Below are positions 11,150-22,925 of a DNA stretch of 64,000 nucleotides, piece by piece. The stretch lies in contig OV884059.1 in the NCBI GenBank assembly GCA_930367215.1, positions 29,627,882-29,691,881 of the forward strand, in the 5' to 3' direction. Positions within the stretch are counted from its first letter, which is position 1; every line of letters begins with the position of its first letter. The notes below the pieces were generated by a model. That model worked only from the letters and a program-made list of their open reading frames with translations, did no database searches and was not told where the DNA came from. The translations under genes and the position numbers were made by a program. The stretch is from Pollenia angustigena. Its lineage: Eukaryota > Arthropoda > Insecta > Diptera > Polleniidae.

Positions 11150-11302
11150 TGGTGGAATAAGCAGGTGGCATCGTTACGTCAACAAATACAATATTACAAC
11201 AAAAATGGAAATTATATCACCGTTTACGTCAAAAAATACTTAAAACAAAAATCAAAGCGTGCCGCTGAACGTGATGAAATAAATAAATTTTTAGCCAATT
11301 GA
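11150..11302 (+). other. Coding-like 50-codon stretch of unknown origin
   Basis: The frame WWNKQVASLRQQIQYYNK to EINKFLAN then stop has a varied, charged composition unlike the surrounding low-complexity translations. WWNK followed by basic helical sequence resembles the linker between endonuclease and reverse transcriptase of some LINE ORF2 proteins. No other LINE domain is adjacent. It could be a retroelement scrap, a terminal exon of an unrecognised gene, or chance. Confidence 0.2.
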
Positions 11303-11460
11303 ATTATGGTAAATATCTTATTTATTTTAAGAAAGACAAACATGAAAAAACAAAAATGTACTTTGGACTTCAAAAAGAATTCTTGACAAAAAGTACGAAA
11401 AAACAGAGGTAAAGGAAAAACATTTAAAATCAATTAAAAATGGATAATCATTCAAACAAG

Positions 11461-11770
11461 CAAAATTTCGATCTACCAAAGGTTAAAACACAATTTGGTT
11501 TAAGGATTGCTGTTTGACTATTGACGTCAGCAGTCGTCGATGGCTGCGAGTGTAAGACGGCAAATCCCTCTGAGGAGATCGAGTGCTAGCGATCGAAACA
11601 TGTCAGGGTAACCAGCCGCCTGGGTTCGAATCTCAGGTCAGTCAAGAATGAATGATTATCAATAACAATTTTATATAATTTTCATGTTGTAAAATTCCTT
11701 TCTTCATAAAAATAATATAATGAAAATTAAATTTGGTGAACTTAAGCCTAATTGAAAATATTAAGAATTT
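11461..11770 (+). repeat. Box-B-containing repeat, copy 3
   Basis: This is a single copy of the family that forms the inverted pair at 2937-3490. It includes GATCGAAACATGTCAGGGTA, CCGCCTGGGTTCGAATCTC and the trailing TTCTTTCTTCATAAAAATAA-like segment. Because it is unpaired here, it defines the unit: a 5' part (ACCAAAGGTTAAAACACAAT), the B-box core, and an AT-rich 3' part. Confidence 0.7.
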
Positions 11771-13136
11771 GGATTTAAACCCATAAATAGTTCAACAAAA
11801 TAACCACAATACTAATTATTATTTATTTTAATTTAAAATTATCAAAAACTTTTAAAAAATACAATTATCACAGCACAAAACGTGGACTTTTTGTAAACAT
11901 AAACAAAACTTTGACATAAACCTAGACAAACAATGCAAGAGCAAAAAATCGTTATCTGGTGTAGTGCTTCCACCTGTTTATTTCACCAAGATACTGCTTG
12001 TCAAAATTTACAAAAATTTAAAGCTGTGACGGAAGCTCCACGCAATTTTTAAGCAATTTTCTTTCAAGATGTCAGTCATCAACAAACAAAATTATTTAAA
12101 AACAAAAGAAAAATGTTCTCATTTAAATTGCAATCAGCTGTTTTTCATGATCAGTAATGAGAATTGTGGTACAGTTGTGTCATTTTTGGCACTATTGGAA
12201 ACTGCCTGGCACTATGGCACGCTCACTCCTTTTTTGGGTTTTGGGAAAAAGTCGTAAAAGCAGTATCATCAATGTTGATGCCGTCTAAAACTTCAGTACA
12301 ACACCTTCTACATGGTAACTTTGTTTAAGATGAACAAGAATATAAATTTCATAAAGCGAAAATCTTAAATTTATCCGGGCAGCACATTAAGAATTTTTTA
12401 TCACAACCCTTTAACAAAACTTTGATAAAACAAACAAGTTTTTTAATTTAAGTAAACAAGAAATAATATTATTTTTTTTTGCCTCCTACAGATGTTAACC
12501 ATCCTTATGCGTCCTACACATAAATAATATTAATAAATAATGTTGCTCATGAGTTTGCGTCATAACTCTAATTAATACCCATGGCGAATGATTTAGTTTC
12601 CATTCATATCATTTATCTAAATTATTATTCATTTATCTATCATTCGATAGATAAAATGATAATAAAAAAATAATGATGATTCCTTTAAGAGGCAGAAAAA
12701 TAGCGTTAGGCTTTAAAACTACAAGAAAATGTAAAAACGAAATAGAAAAATATGCAACATTAAAGGAGATTTTTTTTTTAAAGAAAAACAAATTAATTTT
12801 TAAAAACTTGAATTTTAGAAAACTTCTGAAAAGTTTATTTATTTACAACAGGTGACCTTATCTTGCTACGTTAAGGCTAGATTACACTATTATACTTTGT
12901 ATTAAACATGTCAAAAACTCAAGTAATATGACAAAGTGTGAAAGTGTGAATGCAATGTGGCACGAAAATAACAAGTATTATGAAAAAACTTTGACTTTCA
13001 ATACGACTTTATCGTTTTTTGAAAAATTTCTAAACATTAATACTTTTCGTTGGATATTTCATGTGAGTGTTTAAACTTCGTGTGATGGTGTGAACACAAA
13101 CCGTTATGTTAAATTAGATTTGTTGACTGTCGCAAC
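11771..13136. other. AT-rich DNA, nothing recognised
   Basis: No element ends, RNA gene or plausible exon are seen. A short near-repeat of ATTCATTTATCTA-like sequence occurs near 12600-12650. Confidence 0.5.
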
Positions 13137-13361
13137 CAAGGCGAATTTATTACAGGTGGTCTTAAAAGCCCTGCTGATATTAGCTAAAATCACTGTTGGA
13201 TGTCAAAATTTTGTTTATTCTCTTTTATTATCTTTGTTTCTGTTTTGTTTTATTTCTGTATTTGACATTGTACAATGATTTTACAAAAACAAATTGCTTG
13301 TGGTTTTTGTACGAGTTGTACTTGTTGTAGTACCGAGATTACCTGGGATGAATTCGCCTTG
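13137..13361. mobile_element. CAAGGCGAATT-family MITE, copy E1
   Basis: The ends are CAAGGCGAATT and AATTCGCCTTG. Flanking octamers GTCGCAAC (13129-13136) and GCCGCAAC (13362-13369) match at 7 of 8 positions and are read as the target duplication. An 8-bp duplication fits the hAT superfamily. The copy is 225 bp and non-coding. Confidence 0.75.
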
Positions 13362-13600
13362 GCCGCAACAAAACTCATACGTAAGACTTGTGAGATAATA
13401 ACTAACCTTGTGTCAAAATGGTATACCGTTCTGTTTGTTCAGGGGAATCATTACTAAATTCTTTAATTTTCGCTTAAAATTATGAATTTTAAAATTTGTT
13501 TAAGTTATTACATTTCAAAACACAAAATTTAAAATTAAAAAGAAAAAATGTTTATTTGAGTTTTTGACACAACGTTAAAATATTTTACAGTGTTGTTAAC

Positions 13601-13896
13601 CAGGGCGAATTTACACCAGGTGAACTTATCTTGCTACGTAAACAACAGCTGATTACTAATCTTGTGTCAAAATGGTATACCGTCCTGTTGGTTCTGGGAA
13701 ATCTTAACTAAAATCTATAATTTTCGATTTAAACTATGAAATTTAACAATTTTTCAAGTTATAACATTTCAAAAAAACACAATTTAATATAAAAACAAAA
13801 TCAAATATTTGTTTGAATTTTTGACACAACGTTAAAATATTTTACAGTGTTGTAAAACGTCTTCAAAATAAGACCACCTTGTATGAATTCGCCTTG
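13601..13896. mobile_element. CAAGGCGAATT-family MITE, copy E2 inserted in E0
   Basis: Its start is CAGGGCGAATT and its end AATTCGCCTTG. The sequence GTTGTTAAC immediately precedes (13592-13600) and follows (13897-13905) it, an 8-9 bp target duplication. It is 296 bp and non-coding. Both flanks are interior sequence of the same MITE family, so the target was another copy. Confidence 0.88.
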
Positions 13897-13924
13897 GTTG
13901 TTAACGTTTTCAAAATAAGACCAC

Positions 13925-15418
13925 CAAGGCGAATTCATACAAGGTGGTCTTATTTTGAAAACGTTTTACAGCACTGTAAAATATTTTAACGTTGTGTCTA
14001 GGGTTTTTTCCCGGGATTTCCCGTCCCGGGAATTCCCGGGAATTTCACTTATTATATTTCCCGTTTTCCCGGGATTTTTGTTGCGGGATCCCGGGAAATA
14101 AAAAGTTCTTCATAGTTTCAGAAAACAGCTATTTTTACTCTGAAATTTAGTTTTCTTTTCTCTAAAAATTAGCATCTGTGGATGGGTTGTCTATTAGATC
14201 AATTATAAGAAATGTGTACAAACGTAAATCAATGTCTCCTGCGGCAATAAATCTATAAAAAGCAGAATGGGCAGTGCAACAGTTGATAATTAATAACTTC
14301 AGTGAAGTGATGAATTGATAAAGAACATAAATTCAAAATAAGATGCAGGCGGTAAATTCTCATTGACCATGGACAAGTCTTAAAAATAGGATATACATAA
14401 ACATATCGCTCCGTTATTGCAACATAGTCGCATCTACAAAAAAAAAAAAAAAATCGAGCTTGGTAATATATCCGGGAAGTGCGGGGAAACCGAAATAAAA
14501 AAATAATGAAACTCGTGTAAGTTACTAAAACATACAATTTGAAAAACACATTGTCCTAAAGATTACAGATGGACCTAATGAAAAGAAATAGTTTGTAAGA
14601 AGTAGTCCGGATGATGCTATTTTTTGCATCAACCTTGACATCAGAAGCATGCAACAATTGTGCACTTTTAATTATTTGTCCAACCTCGGTAAAAAAGTAA
14701 ACGAAATTTTTCGGAAACATGGTAATCAGTAAACAAAATCAGAAATATACTCTTTGGCGACTCACTAAACGCTTTGAGTGTGTCAGAAAGTAATTTCCTA
14801 TGCCGTTAAAAAATGTTAATATATTTATTAAAATATTTTATATATTTTATGATTTTAGTTTTTGATCTCATATCTTGAGTACCTCAATTGTTATGTTTAT
14901 TTTATCTTGTACTAGATCATCATAATACGGAATTTACTTATAATAGCCAAAGGTAATAATAATCCAAGTTCCGCTTTCAATCTTCAATTAATTTTTGTAG
15001 TATTTAAGCATTTATTTTACTTACTTTGTAAACAAGTTCCCTCACGTTTGTTTATAAAAGTTTTTTTCATTAATAAAACCAAGTTAACTTTGTATTATTT
15101 GTATGGAGCGGGATCCCGGGATCCCGGGAAATTTAAAAATTTTTCCCGCTTTCCCGGGAATCGAAAAACTCCGGGAAAAAAAAAACTCTAGTTGTGTCAA
15201 AAATTCAAACAAATTTTTGATTTTGTTTTTCTATTAAATTGTGTTTTTTTGAAATGTTATAACCTAAAAAAAGTTTTAAATTTAAATTTAATCGGAATTT
15301 AAAGAATTTAGCTAAGATTCCCCAGAACCAACAGGACGGTATACCATTTTGACACAAGGTTAGTAATTAGCTGTTGCTTACGTAGCAAGATAAGTTCACC
15401 TGGTGTAAATTCGCCTTG
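13925..15418. mobile_element. CAAGGCGAATT-family MITE, copy E3, split by a hAT element
   Basis: It is bounded by CAAGGCGAATTC and AATTCGCCTTG with a perfect 8-bp duplication AAGACCAC (13917-13924 and 15419-15426). Without the nested element (13999-15190 plus one duplication) it is 294 bp, the same as its relatives. The duplication lies inside E0 sequence. Confidence 0.9.
13999..15190. mobile_element. Non-autonomous hAT-like element with CCCGGGA-rich ends
   Basis: The start TAGGGTTTTTTCCCGGG and the complement of the end, TAGAGTTTTTTTTTTCCCGG, form the TIR. A perfect 8-bp duplication GTTGTGTC flanks it (13991-13998 and 15191-15198). Subterminal repeats of TTCCCGGGA occur at both ends, a common hAT transposase-binding layout. 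The 1192-bp interior has no transposase that I can recognise. It is inserted in E3, making it the youngest layer here. Confidence 0.88.
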
Positions 15419-15450
15419 AAGACCACCTTGTACGAATTCGCCTTGGCTGG

Positions 15451-16170
15451 GACTGCAAAATAAAATTTATTTTTTTAATATCAAAAAGTAATTTCAATTT
15501 TTGGGAATACAAAATTTTAATTTCAAAAGATTTTGTTATTCGTGTTTAATTCCCAGTTTTTATTCTTGATAAAAACACTTGAAATCTATTGTTGATGGGA
15601 TAAGTTATTCCTATGCGCATTTCACTGGTTGCTTAGGCCAGATCATCAGGAAACTTCATCCATAAAGATTTTAGAAAAACTAAAGATATTAAATCAAATA
15701 AAACTACGTTTAACAGTTTTATTTGATTTAATATCTTTATAAGACTTATAGCAACAGTTCTATTTTGTAATAATATCAAAGTTTAAACAAAACACATCAA
15801 CAATAAACAGTGGGCTTATCTCATCTTACATTCCCCACTACAATTAGTTGAAATTCTCTCAACATTAATTGTAGTTGTAAGTAGGTTAAGAAAAACAAAA
15901 TCAAAACAACAACAACTTACAAAAGATGTTGTCAATTAAGTGTTTTTTTAGGCCGTGCACTTGCCTGTTTAATATCAAAAAGTAATTTCAATTTTTGGGA
16001 ATACAAAATTTTAATTTCAAAAGATTTTTTTATTCGTGCTTAATTCCCAGTTTTTATTCTTGATGATCTGATGATCTGGCCTAAGCAACCAGTGAAATGC
16101 GCATAGGAATAGCTTATCCCATCAACAATAAATTTCAAGTGTTTTTATCAAGAATAAAAACTGGGAATTA
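15451..16170. repeat. Complex direct and inverted repeat unit
   Basis: A roughly 100-bp segment at 15551-15650 (TTCCCAGTTTTTATTCTTGA to GGCCAGATCATC) recurs inverted at 16069-16168. The segment AATATCAAAAAGTAATTTCA occurs at 15479 and again in direct orientation near 15971. A small hairpin with about 24-bp arms lies at 15692-15741. A diverged fragment of the same segment is at 52146-52250. This is probably a MITE with rearranged ends. Confidence 0.6.
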
Positions 16171-16689
16171 GAACAGAACATTATTTAGCATACGGCTCAC
16201 ACATCCAGAAACGATATCGATTTTTTCAGAGTTTGTGTATGCGAACACAACCCTTAATACCGTTCGCAACTATGTTCTTCTTAAAAAAAAAAACAGAACA
16301 ATTTTAGTGGTTCTGTAGACAATCATTTTATTTTAATGTTCTATAGTGCTTCTGTTTTTACATTAAAAAAAGAATGTTTTGTTTGTGTAAAATCTTTTGC
16401 TGGCATATTGTTTTTTTTTTCATATATGAATTTTGTTTAAGTAAAAAATTTTTTCTTTATTAGCCAAAGGGCCGTCAAGCACAACTAAAACGAAGGAACA
16501 TTAATGTGCTGAAACGAACACAACAAAGTTTGTGGTCTTAAAAAATACAGAACGAAATAAAATGTTCTCATCTTTTTGTTGAGTTGAATAAGTACAGTAT
16601 TATTTTTGTGCTCGAAGATCACAAACAGAAAAACATTTTGTTTAATGATTTATTACACAAACACTATAAGCGTTCGTGTTTTTAATAAA
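16171..16689. other. Unassigned AT-rich DNA flanking a mariner
   Basis: The ACAGAACA-type words recur, and GCGTTCGTGTTTTT before the mariner mirrors AAAACGAACACTAAAAA after it. The mariner may therefore sit within an older inverted-repeat element, but its outer ends were not found. Confidence 0.4.
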
Positions 16690-17618
16690 ATGGGTGATTT
16701 GTTAAGAGCTATAGGAAAGTTAAAAAATAAAACATAAAATTCAGAAAAATTCATGAAATCTTTATTTGAATCGATAGCACGGTCCATATAATTTAATGTT
16801 TGAAGATTATTTCATGCAAATGTTGACCGTGACTGCGCCTCAAATGGTCCATCCGCTTAGTCCAATTTTGGCATACTCTTTCCAACATTTCGGCCGGTAT
16901 CTCATGAATAAATGCTTCAATGTTGTCTTCCAATGCGTCAATTGAAGCGGGCATGTGTGTATAGACATGAGCTCTAACGTAGCCCCACAAAAAATAGTCT
17001 AAAGGCGTTAAATCGCACGATCTAGGCGGCCAATTGACCGGCCCCGAACGTGAAATAAAATGTTTACCGAAATCGCCTCTTAATAACTCCATTGTTAAGC
17101 GTGCTGTGTGGCATGTGGCACCGTCTTGTTAAAACCACATGTCATGCAAGTCAAGCTCTTGCATTTTGGGCAAAAAAAAGTTGGATATCATCTCACGGTA
17201 GCGCTCACCATTCACAGTTACGTTACGATTCGCATCATCTTTGAATAAGTACGGTCAAATGATGCCACCAGCCCATAAACCGCACCAAACTGTGACTTTT
17301 TCTGGATGCATTGGTAGCTCTTGCAATGCTTCTGGCTGATCTTCACTCCAAAATCGACAATTCTGGTTATTAACGTACCCACTGAGCCAAAAATGAGCTT
17401 CGACGCTGAACACAAGAAGCGCGCGTTGAACTTTCTTAATAGAGCACGCATTTTGATAATAAAATTCAATAATTTGAAAGCGTTGTTCGTTTGTAAGACG
17501 ATTCATGGTTAAATTATAAACCAAACTGAAGATGTTTGACAGTGAAACAAAACCCGAAACGTGCGTCAGCTGTTTAAACCAGTGTTGCCAAAAAGATAAT
17601 AGCTAAAAAATCACCCGA
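16690..17618 (-). mobile_element. DD41D-type mariner, internally deleted copy B1
   Basis: The TIRs are TGGGTGATTTGTTAAGAGC on the left and the complement of TAGCTAAAAAATCACCC on the right, with TA following at 17619. The element is about 929 bp. Together with copy B2 (57166-58947) it defines sub-lineage B, which shares one internal deletion. Confidence 0.85.
16795..17506 (-). pseudogene. Mariner (DD41D) transposase, deletion derivative with stops
   Basis: Start at 17506 gives MNRLTNEQRFQIIEFYYQN, then RALL joined directly to VFSVEAHFWLSGY, so about 95-100 codons are missing. The first catalytic position reads Val (FSVEAHF) where mariners have Asp. There is a stop after CGLWAGGII, and another replaces the first Gln of FQQDGATC. 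The C-terminal part 17092-16795 is open, with CDLTPLDYFLWGYV and GQHLHEIIFKH at the end. It encodes no active enzyme but could be mobilised in trans. Confidence 0.87.
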
Positions 17619-18834
17619 TATCTACGAAAACGAACACTAAAAAGAACAGTATATAATGCTTATTTTCGATCACTGTTTTTAATTTGCTTTTTTTGTAAGC
17701 AAAAAAAAATTAAATTCAGAAAGTACCTAACTGTTATTTTCTTAGCAAAAAATAAAACTCAAAAAATAATTTAAGCGAAAAAAAATAATGATTAAAAAGT
17801 AATTTTAAAAATTAAACTTTTAGCCGTTACGGTCCTGTTTAAAAGCAATATTGTGTGAAAATTATCCTTAAATAAAATTAAACTCTCTAAAGGGCTAAGG
17901 TTGTGGTGTTAGCAATTAACGTCTTTATTCTTTTATATTTCCTAACAGTTACGTATTTAATCCTTGTTTTAATTTTTTTTTTGTTTGAGTAAAAATTAAG
18001 GCAAAAACAAAAAATATAACAACTTTATTTATTACAGCTTAATTATAATAAGTACATATTTATAATTTTTATAATAAACTGAATCCCTTGTACCATGTTT
18101 TTGCCATGCCCAGGCATGTTTCATTTATTTTAATTGTACAACAACCAGCAGCGACGACTCTTTTGATTAAGAAAAATAAATCCAAGTAAAAAAAAAGGGG
18201 GAAAAAACCTTATAAAACATGTTATTAAGATTAAATGAGCACTTTTACAAACGTTTTCATTTTTCTTTTTGAAATTTTGTAAAACAAAAAAACAACATCA
18301 AAAGAGTGTAAAAGGAAATGAAAAAATTATAAAACCCAACAAAAACGTAGACAAATTGCAAAATGTCTTGAAGGTTAAACAACCAGTATATACATACATA
18401 AGTATATGAAGTTTATTATTTAATTAATTTATTAAACAAAAGTAGTTAAATTTAGTTATTTAAATAACTTATAAAGCTGCCTACTATTCTCTTGTGTAAC
18501 ATTTAGGAAAGTGGCAATTTTTGTTCTAAGAAAATCTTGTTAAATTTAAAATTTAATTGCTTGTTTAATTGAAGTTGATGGTACAAAACATACATAAAGT
18601 ACTCGGTACCTACATACATACATACTTGTATTTATGAGTTTTCTTTTTATTCTTCTAATAATTCAAGTTAAAAAATGAAAATAAATCTTATTAAAGTAAA
18701 TTTTATTATGAAAACACATTACAAAATAAAGGAAAAGGAGAGTAAAATATGTTTAAACTTTTTTAAAGGAAGTTGTAATTTATGTGTGTTTGTGTTGGTG
18801 TAGGTGTGTGTAGGTGTGTGTATATAAAAAATAA
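17619..18834. other. AT-rich DNA, nothing recognised
   Basis: There are homopolymer A/T runs and a TACATACATACA microsatellite near 18610. No gene or element end is identified. Confidence 0.5.
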
Positions 18835-18955
18835 CCAGCGGGAAAACTCAGAAGACCTTCTTACTTCAGGCCTTTTTAGAGGCCTGCTTTAGAGCCGTTA
18901 GTCGCTAGTGCTTTACAATTAAGATTTATTGTAATTTAATTATAATAAATGTGTG

Positions 18956-19131
18956 ATTCTGGCAGTCGTGATCGAGTACTTTCTCGATTCGAAAGCAATT
19001 TAAAATCTAATGATTTCAGTCAATACTGAACGAATCGGAATTATTTTTTCAGTGTTGTAAAGCATTAATTTGAGTTTTTCAATACTGTAAAAATAATTTC
19101 AATTCGTTCAGTATCGACTGAAAGAATTAGA
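18956..19131. repeat. 46-bp inverted-repeat arm plus internal palindrome beside a LINE
   Basis: Bases 18956-19001 are the exact reverse complement of 20730-20775, a perfect 46-bp pair that brackets the LINE. Just inside the left arm, about 19014-19131 form a second imperfect palindrome with roughly 48-bp arms (CAATACTGAACGAAT and ATTCGTTCAGTATCGACTG). The pair is read as a hairpin-type MITE split by the LINE. Confidence 0.75.
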
Positions 19132-20729
19132 AGAATTATGGAGCTAAAGTGTGTCGATAGATGGAAAACTTTTTGCAAGTACCGGAATAAACTAAAGGCA
19201 ATTATTAGGAGAGCTCGCGCTAGGTATTGTGCTCAATTGTTTTCGGAATGTAGTAGTAGTCAGATGTGGAAGGAATTGATAAGAGCTGGTACCACTGGGG
19301 ATAATGCAAATGCTACGTATAATATTGACGTAAACGCGTGTAATGATTTCTTTACATTACCTCAACCTTCTAGTCCACCCTCTGTTATGTATATTCAATC
19401 TCGTGCTGTCGACAACAGGTTTTCGTTTAGGAATGTTAGCACATCTGAAGTGTTTGAAGCTCTTATGAAAATTAAGTCCAAGTGCACTGGGCCAGACGGC
19501 ATATCGCTTAAATTTTTAAAGGCAGTTTTCCCGGTGTTTCAACTCATTTGACACACATTTTAAATTCGGTCTTTACAACTTCAATTTATCCAGACATTTG
19601 GAAATGCTCTCGAGTAGCATTAGTCCCTAAGGTTAAAAATCCAGCTGCATGTTCAGACTACCGCCCCATTAGTTTTATTTCCGTTTGTTCTAAGATACTT
19701 GAGGCACTAATAAATATGCAAATTACTGAATACATTACCAATAGGAAATTTTTGTCTGAGTATCAATCAGGTTTTAGGAAACGGCATAGTACTACGGCCT
19801 TAGTTTTAGATATACTGGAAGAAATGCGAATTGCGATGGATCATAAAAAGCTGGGGTCGCTAGTTAGCTTAGATTTCAGTAGAGCTTTTGAATCGATATC
19901 TCACGAAGTCCTTTTGAACAAGCTTTTTCAACTATATAATTTTTTCAACCTCTTCCTGTCGCTTAATGGATACTTTTGTTAGAGGAAGATCACAATATGT
20001 GCAGTATGGTAATCAAAAGTCCCTCGTTAAAATTATAAACCGTGGAGTCCCTCAGGGTTCTACTTTGAGTCCCTTATTATTTTTGTTATACATTAATGAT
20101 TTACTAGGCCAATTATCTGGTATAAGAGGTTACTTGTATGCAGACGATTTGCAGTTAGTGGCCGTAGCTAATTCAACTGGCGAATTGGAAGGATCTCTAA
20201 ATGCGAATTTGCGACACGTAGAGTCTGGGTGTGTAAATAATTTTATTGAATTAAATGCTCAAAAGTCCAAAGCTATATTATTTGGTGATCTTATCTTTCT
20301 TCTAGATTTGAATTTTTGAACTCAGCAAGAACATGCTCACTTATAATACCTGCTTTTAATGTGTTAGTCATGAAAAGATCTTTTCACTTGAAGGTTGCTC
20401 GACTATGGAATTCTATTATCCCATACAATGAAAGAGATTTTTCAAAGTCAGTTGCGCAATTTACAAGTCATGTTATCGATCATATTTAAATAATAAATTT
20501 CATTGTTAAGCCAAAAATCTTTAGAAATGCATTCCCATATTCGTGTAAAAAAGGAGAAATTAGCTTAGTATACTTAATTATAATTCATTATACCTACTTA
20601 TATCTGTAAGAATCAAAATGTGCTTGAATTTAAGTTTATCTTGTAATCTGTTTTTGGCCTATAAAGGCTTCTGGATTACGTTCAGTTGAATAAATAAATA
20701 AATAAATAAATAAATAAAATAAATAAATA
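19132..20729 (+). mobile_element. 5'-truncated non-LTR retrotransposon (Jockey/CR1-like) with a TAAA-repeat tail
   Basis: It carries a degenerate reverse transcriptase gene followed by a short 3' region. It ends in about nine TAAA-type units (20690-20729) where a poly(A) tail might be expected. The 5' half, including the endonuclease, is missing, as is usual for LINE insertions. It is placed inside a perfect inverted repeat (18956-19001 and 20730-20775). The clade assignment from motif style is tentative. Confidence 0.8.
19138..20487 (+). pseudogene. LINE reverse transcriptase remnant
   Basis: Readable RT landmarks in order are CTGPDGISLKFLK, VALVPKVKN, SDYRPISFISVCSKILE, YQSGFRKRHSTTALV, LVSLDFSRAFESISHE, GVPQGSTLSPLLFLLYIND and YLYADDLQLV, the last holding the catalytic Asp pair. 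Two frameshifts, near 19550 and 19970, break the frame. After KSKAILFGD the sequence jumps to a C-terminal piece (SRFEFLNS to VARLWNSIIPYNERDF) ending near 20487, so an internal deletion is also present. It encodes no functional enzyme. Confidence 0.9.
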
Positions 20730-21110
20730 AAATTGCTTTCGAATCGAGAAAGTACTCGATCACGACTGCCAGAATTAGGCCCCTGCTTTAAATTTTTTTT
20801 TTTTTTATTCAATTACTATTCTTATCTAACTGCTAAATAATGTACCATAGTAGGCGTCGGCTCTTTGGTATAAAATATAAGAAACAGCTTCCACACTCGC
20901 TTCTATGATCGCTTCTAATTATTTGGTTTTGGTCCCGTTACCATTCTTATGTACCTGCTAAAGAAGCGAGAGCGGAAGGCCTTCTCCGCAATGACAACGG
21001 GTGTAAAAAAGATATGAGTATGGAATGGAGAGAGCAGGCCTTGTATATCCAAAAGAAGGAGTACAGAGGCCTTCTAGACGGCATCCGTACGCCTTCTTTT
21101 TCCCGCTGGG

Positions 21111-21881
21111 TACATGTTGACTATTTTATATATTTTTATGAAAGTTGCAGTTTTATTTTTAGCTGTAGCTTATTAAATTCTTTAACAAAAATGTTATGAA
21201 AAACTTTAAGTGCCTGTTGTTACGTTTTGGCAAATGCTAGACAAGCTTTCAACATTCAACTCAAGTGTAGTAAATAGTTCTTATAAATAAATTTCCCAAA
21301 AATACCACAAAGTTATTTGTAAGAGCATTATACGTTTACTTTATAATAAGGTGCATATTGCATTTGCAACTTTTTAAAGTATCGGTTTTTGCAAAACTTT
21401 GCTTTTTAGTTTTGAAATAATCTCTTGTTGTATGGTTTAAAATCACAATTTAGCAATAATATTTATATAGATAGATTTGTATAGAATGCAAAGATTTTTA
21501 AACTTATTTAAAGTTTCGGTTTTATTATTGGACATGGGAACTAAGGTAATTGTTCACTATGTAGAAGTTCTGTGCAAAGAAACCCGACTTTAGAAGAAAA
21601 TCTCTCCAAACAAAATAAAGAGTTATCTCTTTATATTCCGTACGAGTGAACAACAAAAAAAGCATTTGTTTACTAACACAATTTAGAGTAAGGCTTTGAC
21701 AGCTGAGTAAGGTACACCAATACCTCATCTTGCGTCGTGGTTACGTTCCCAAAAAACTCGACGCAAATTGAAACGAAGCATAGTGAATTATAATTTCTAT
21801 AGCAAACCATGTAAAGATCGAAGATATGTTCAAGGGTAACGAAAATACTACTTTTTAAAAAGAAAATTGAATAGGTAAACA
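21111..21881. other. AT-rich DNA, nothing recognised
   Basis: No gene-like exon or element end is visible between the two neighbouring MITEs. Confidence 0.5.
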
Positions 21882-22179
21882 CAAGGCGAATTCATACAAG
21901 GTGGTCTTATTTTGAAAACGTTTTCAACACTGTAAAGTAATTTAACGTTGTATCAAAAATGCAAACAAATATTTGATTTTGTTTTTATATTAAATTGTGT
22001 TTTTTTTTTGAAATGTTATAACTTAAAAAAGTTTTAAATTTCACAATTTGAATCGAAAATTATAGAATTTAGTTAAGATTACCCAGAACCAACAGGACAG
22101 TAAACCATTTTGACACAAGGTTAGTAATCAGCTGTTGCCTACGTAGCAAGATAAGTTCACCTTGTGTAAATTCGCCTTG
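21882..22179. mobile_element. CAAGGCGAATT-family MITE, complete copy E4
   Basis: The element runs from CAAGGCGAATTCATACAAGG to GTGTAAATTCGCCTTG with a perfect 8-bp duplication GGTAAACA (21874-21881 and 22180-22187). At 298 bp it is the cleanest isolated copy and the best reference for the family. The interior is non-coding. Confidence 0.92.
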
Positions 22180-22925
22180 GGTAAACATTTAAAAAACAAA
22201 AATTATATAAAATTTTATTACATACATAAAAAAACACAAAAAAAAAAAACAATTTCATTAAAACAAAATAAAATATTCTAATAATTTATGAAAAACAAAA
22301 TAAAAATTAATCACTGTCTGATGAGTCCATAGCGGCTGTTGTCGTTAGGCGGCTTTCACAAAAAATTGGTTCAATGTTTGCTGAACAGCTTTTTTCAATG
22401 TAAAATAAATTTCCTGTATTCAAATTGCATTGACCTGCAGTTAGAAAGGGAGTTCCAGAGTTTTGAGGGCATGGCGCAATTATGTAGAAACAAAAGTCGT
22501 TGCCATCTTTTAGAAAAAAAAATAGAAAATTTCAAAAAAAAAAATTAAAGACTCAAACCCAAAACAACGCAATTTCGAAAATCTAACGACGCACAGTGCA
22601 AATTAGTACTAATTCAGCAACGACGCAACTTCGTAAAAACGCAAAACGAAACGACGCAAAGCGAGGTATTGGTGTATATTTTTCTCTCTCCATTTGTATT
22701 AAAGTCGTTTTTTTATGGTTCTAGGTTTAATTCTTGCTGAGACTCTGAAACTTTTCATTATGCTTTTTTCTATTCCTTTGCTCAATAATAAATAAATATA
22801 TAAAACGCTGAGAGCTAAAGCGATCTTATCAATGTAGTTCTGGATTTAAAACACATTCTATTACCCAAGGCGAATTGAAATTTAAACAAAAGAAGGAAGT
22901 GGAGTTCTTCCAGCTTGACGAATAT
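22180..22925. other. Unassigned DNA
   Basis: A possible short frame at 22339-22548 has no recognised family. CAAGGCGAATTG at 22868 is a small scrap of the neighbouring MITE family. Confidence 0.45.

Larger units (their letters stand above)
13370..15445. mobile_element. CAAGGCGAATT-family MITE, outer copy E0 hosting two later insertions of its own family
   Basis: After removal of the two nested copies, the segments 13370-13600, 13906-13924 and 15427-15445 join into one further member of the family, ending in GAATTCGCCTTG at 15445. Its left end is damaged or replaced next to copy E1. It is the oldest layer of this nest. Confidence 0.7.
18835..21110. mobile_element. CCAGCGGGAAAA-end element, copy 1, hosting a hairpin and a LINE
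   Basis: Its left end is CCAGCGGGAAAACTCAGAAG and its right end TTCTTTTTCCCGCTGG, an inverted repeat. Internal sequence at 20830-21100 (GCTTCCACACTCGCTTCTAT; AAGAAGCGAGAGCGGAAGGC) matches the second copy at 23401-28448. No clear target duplication is seen. The copy is interrupted by the inverted repeat and LINE at 18956-20775. Confidence 0.7.

Noticed and set aside
14253..14549. 98-codon minus-strand frame inside the CCCGGGA-end hAT-like element
   Set aside because: It is Phe/Tyr-rich low complexity and shows no hAT dimerisation or catalytic motifs.
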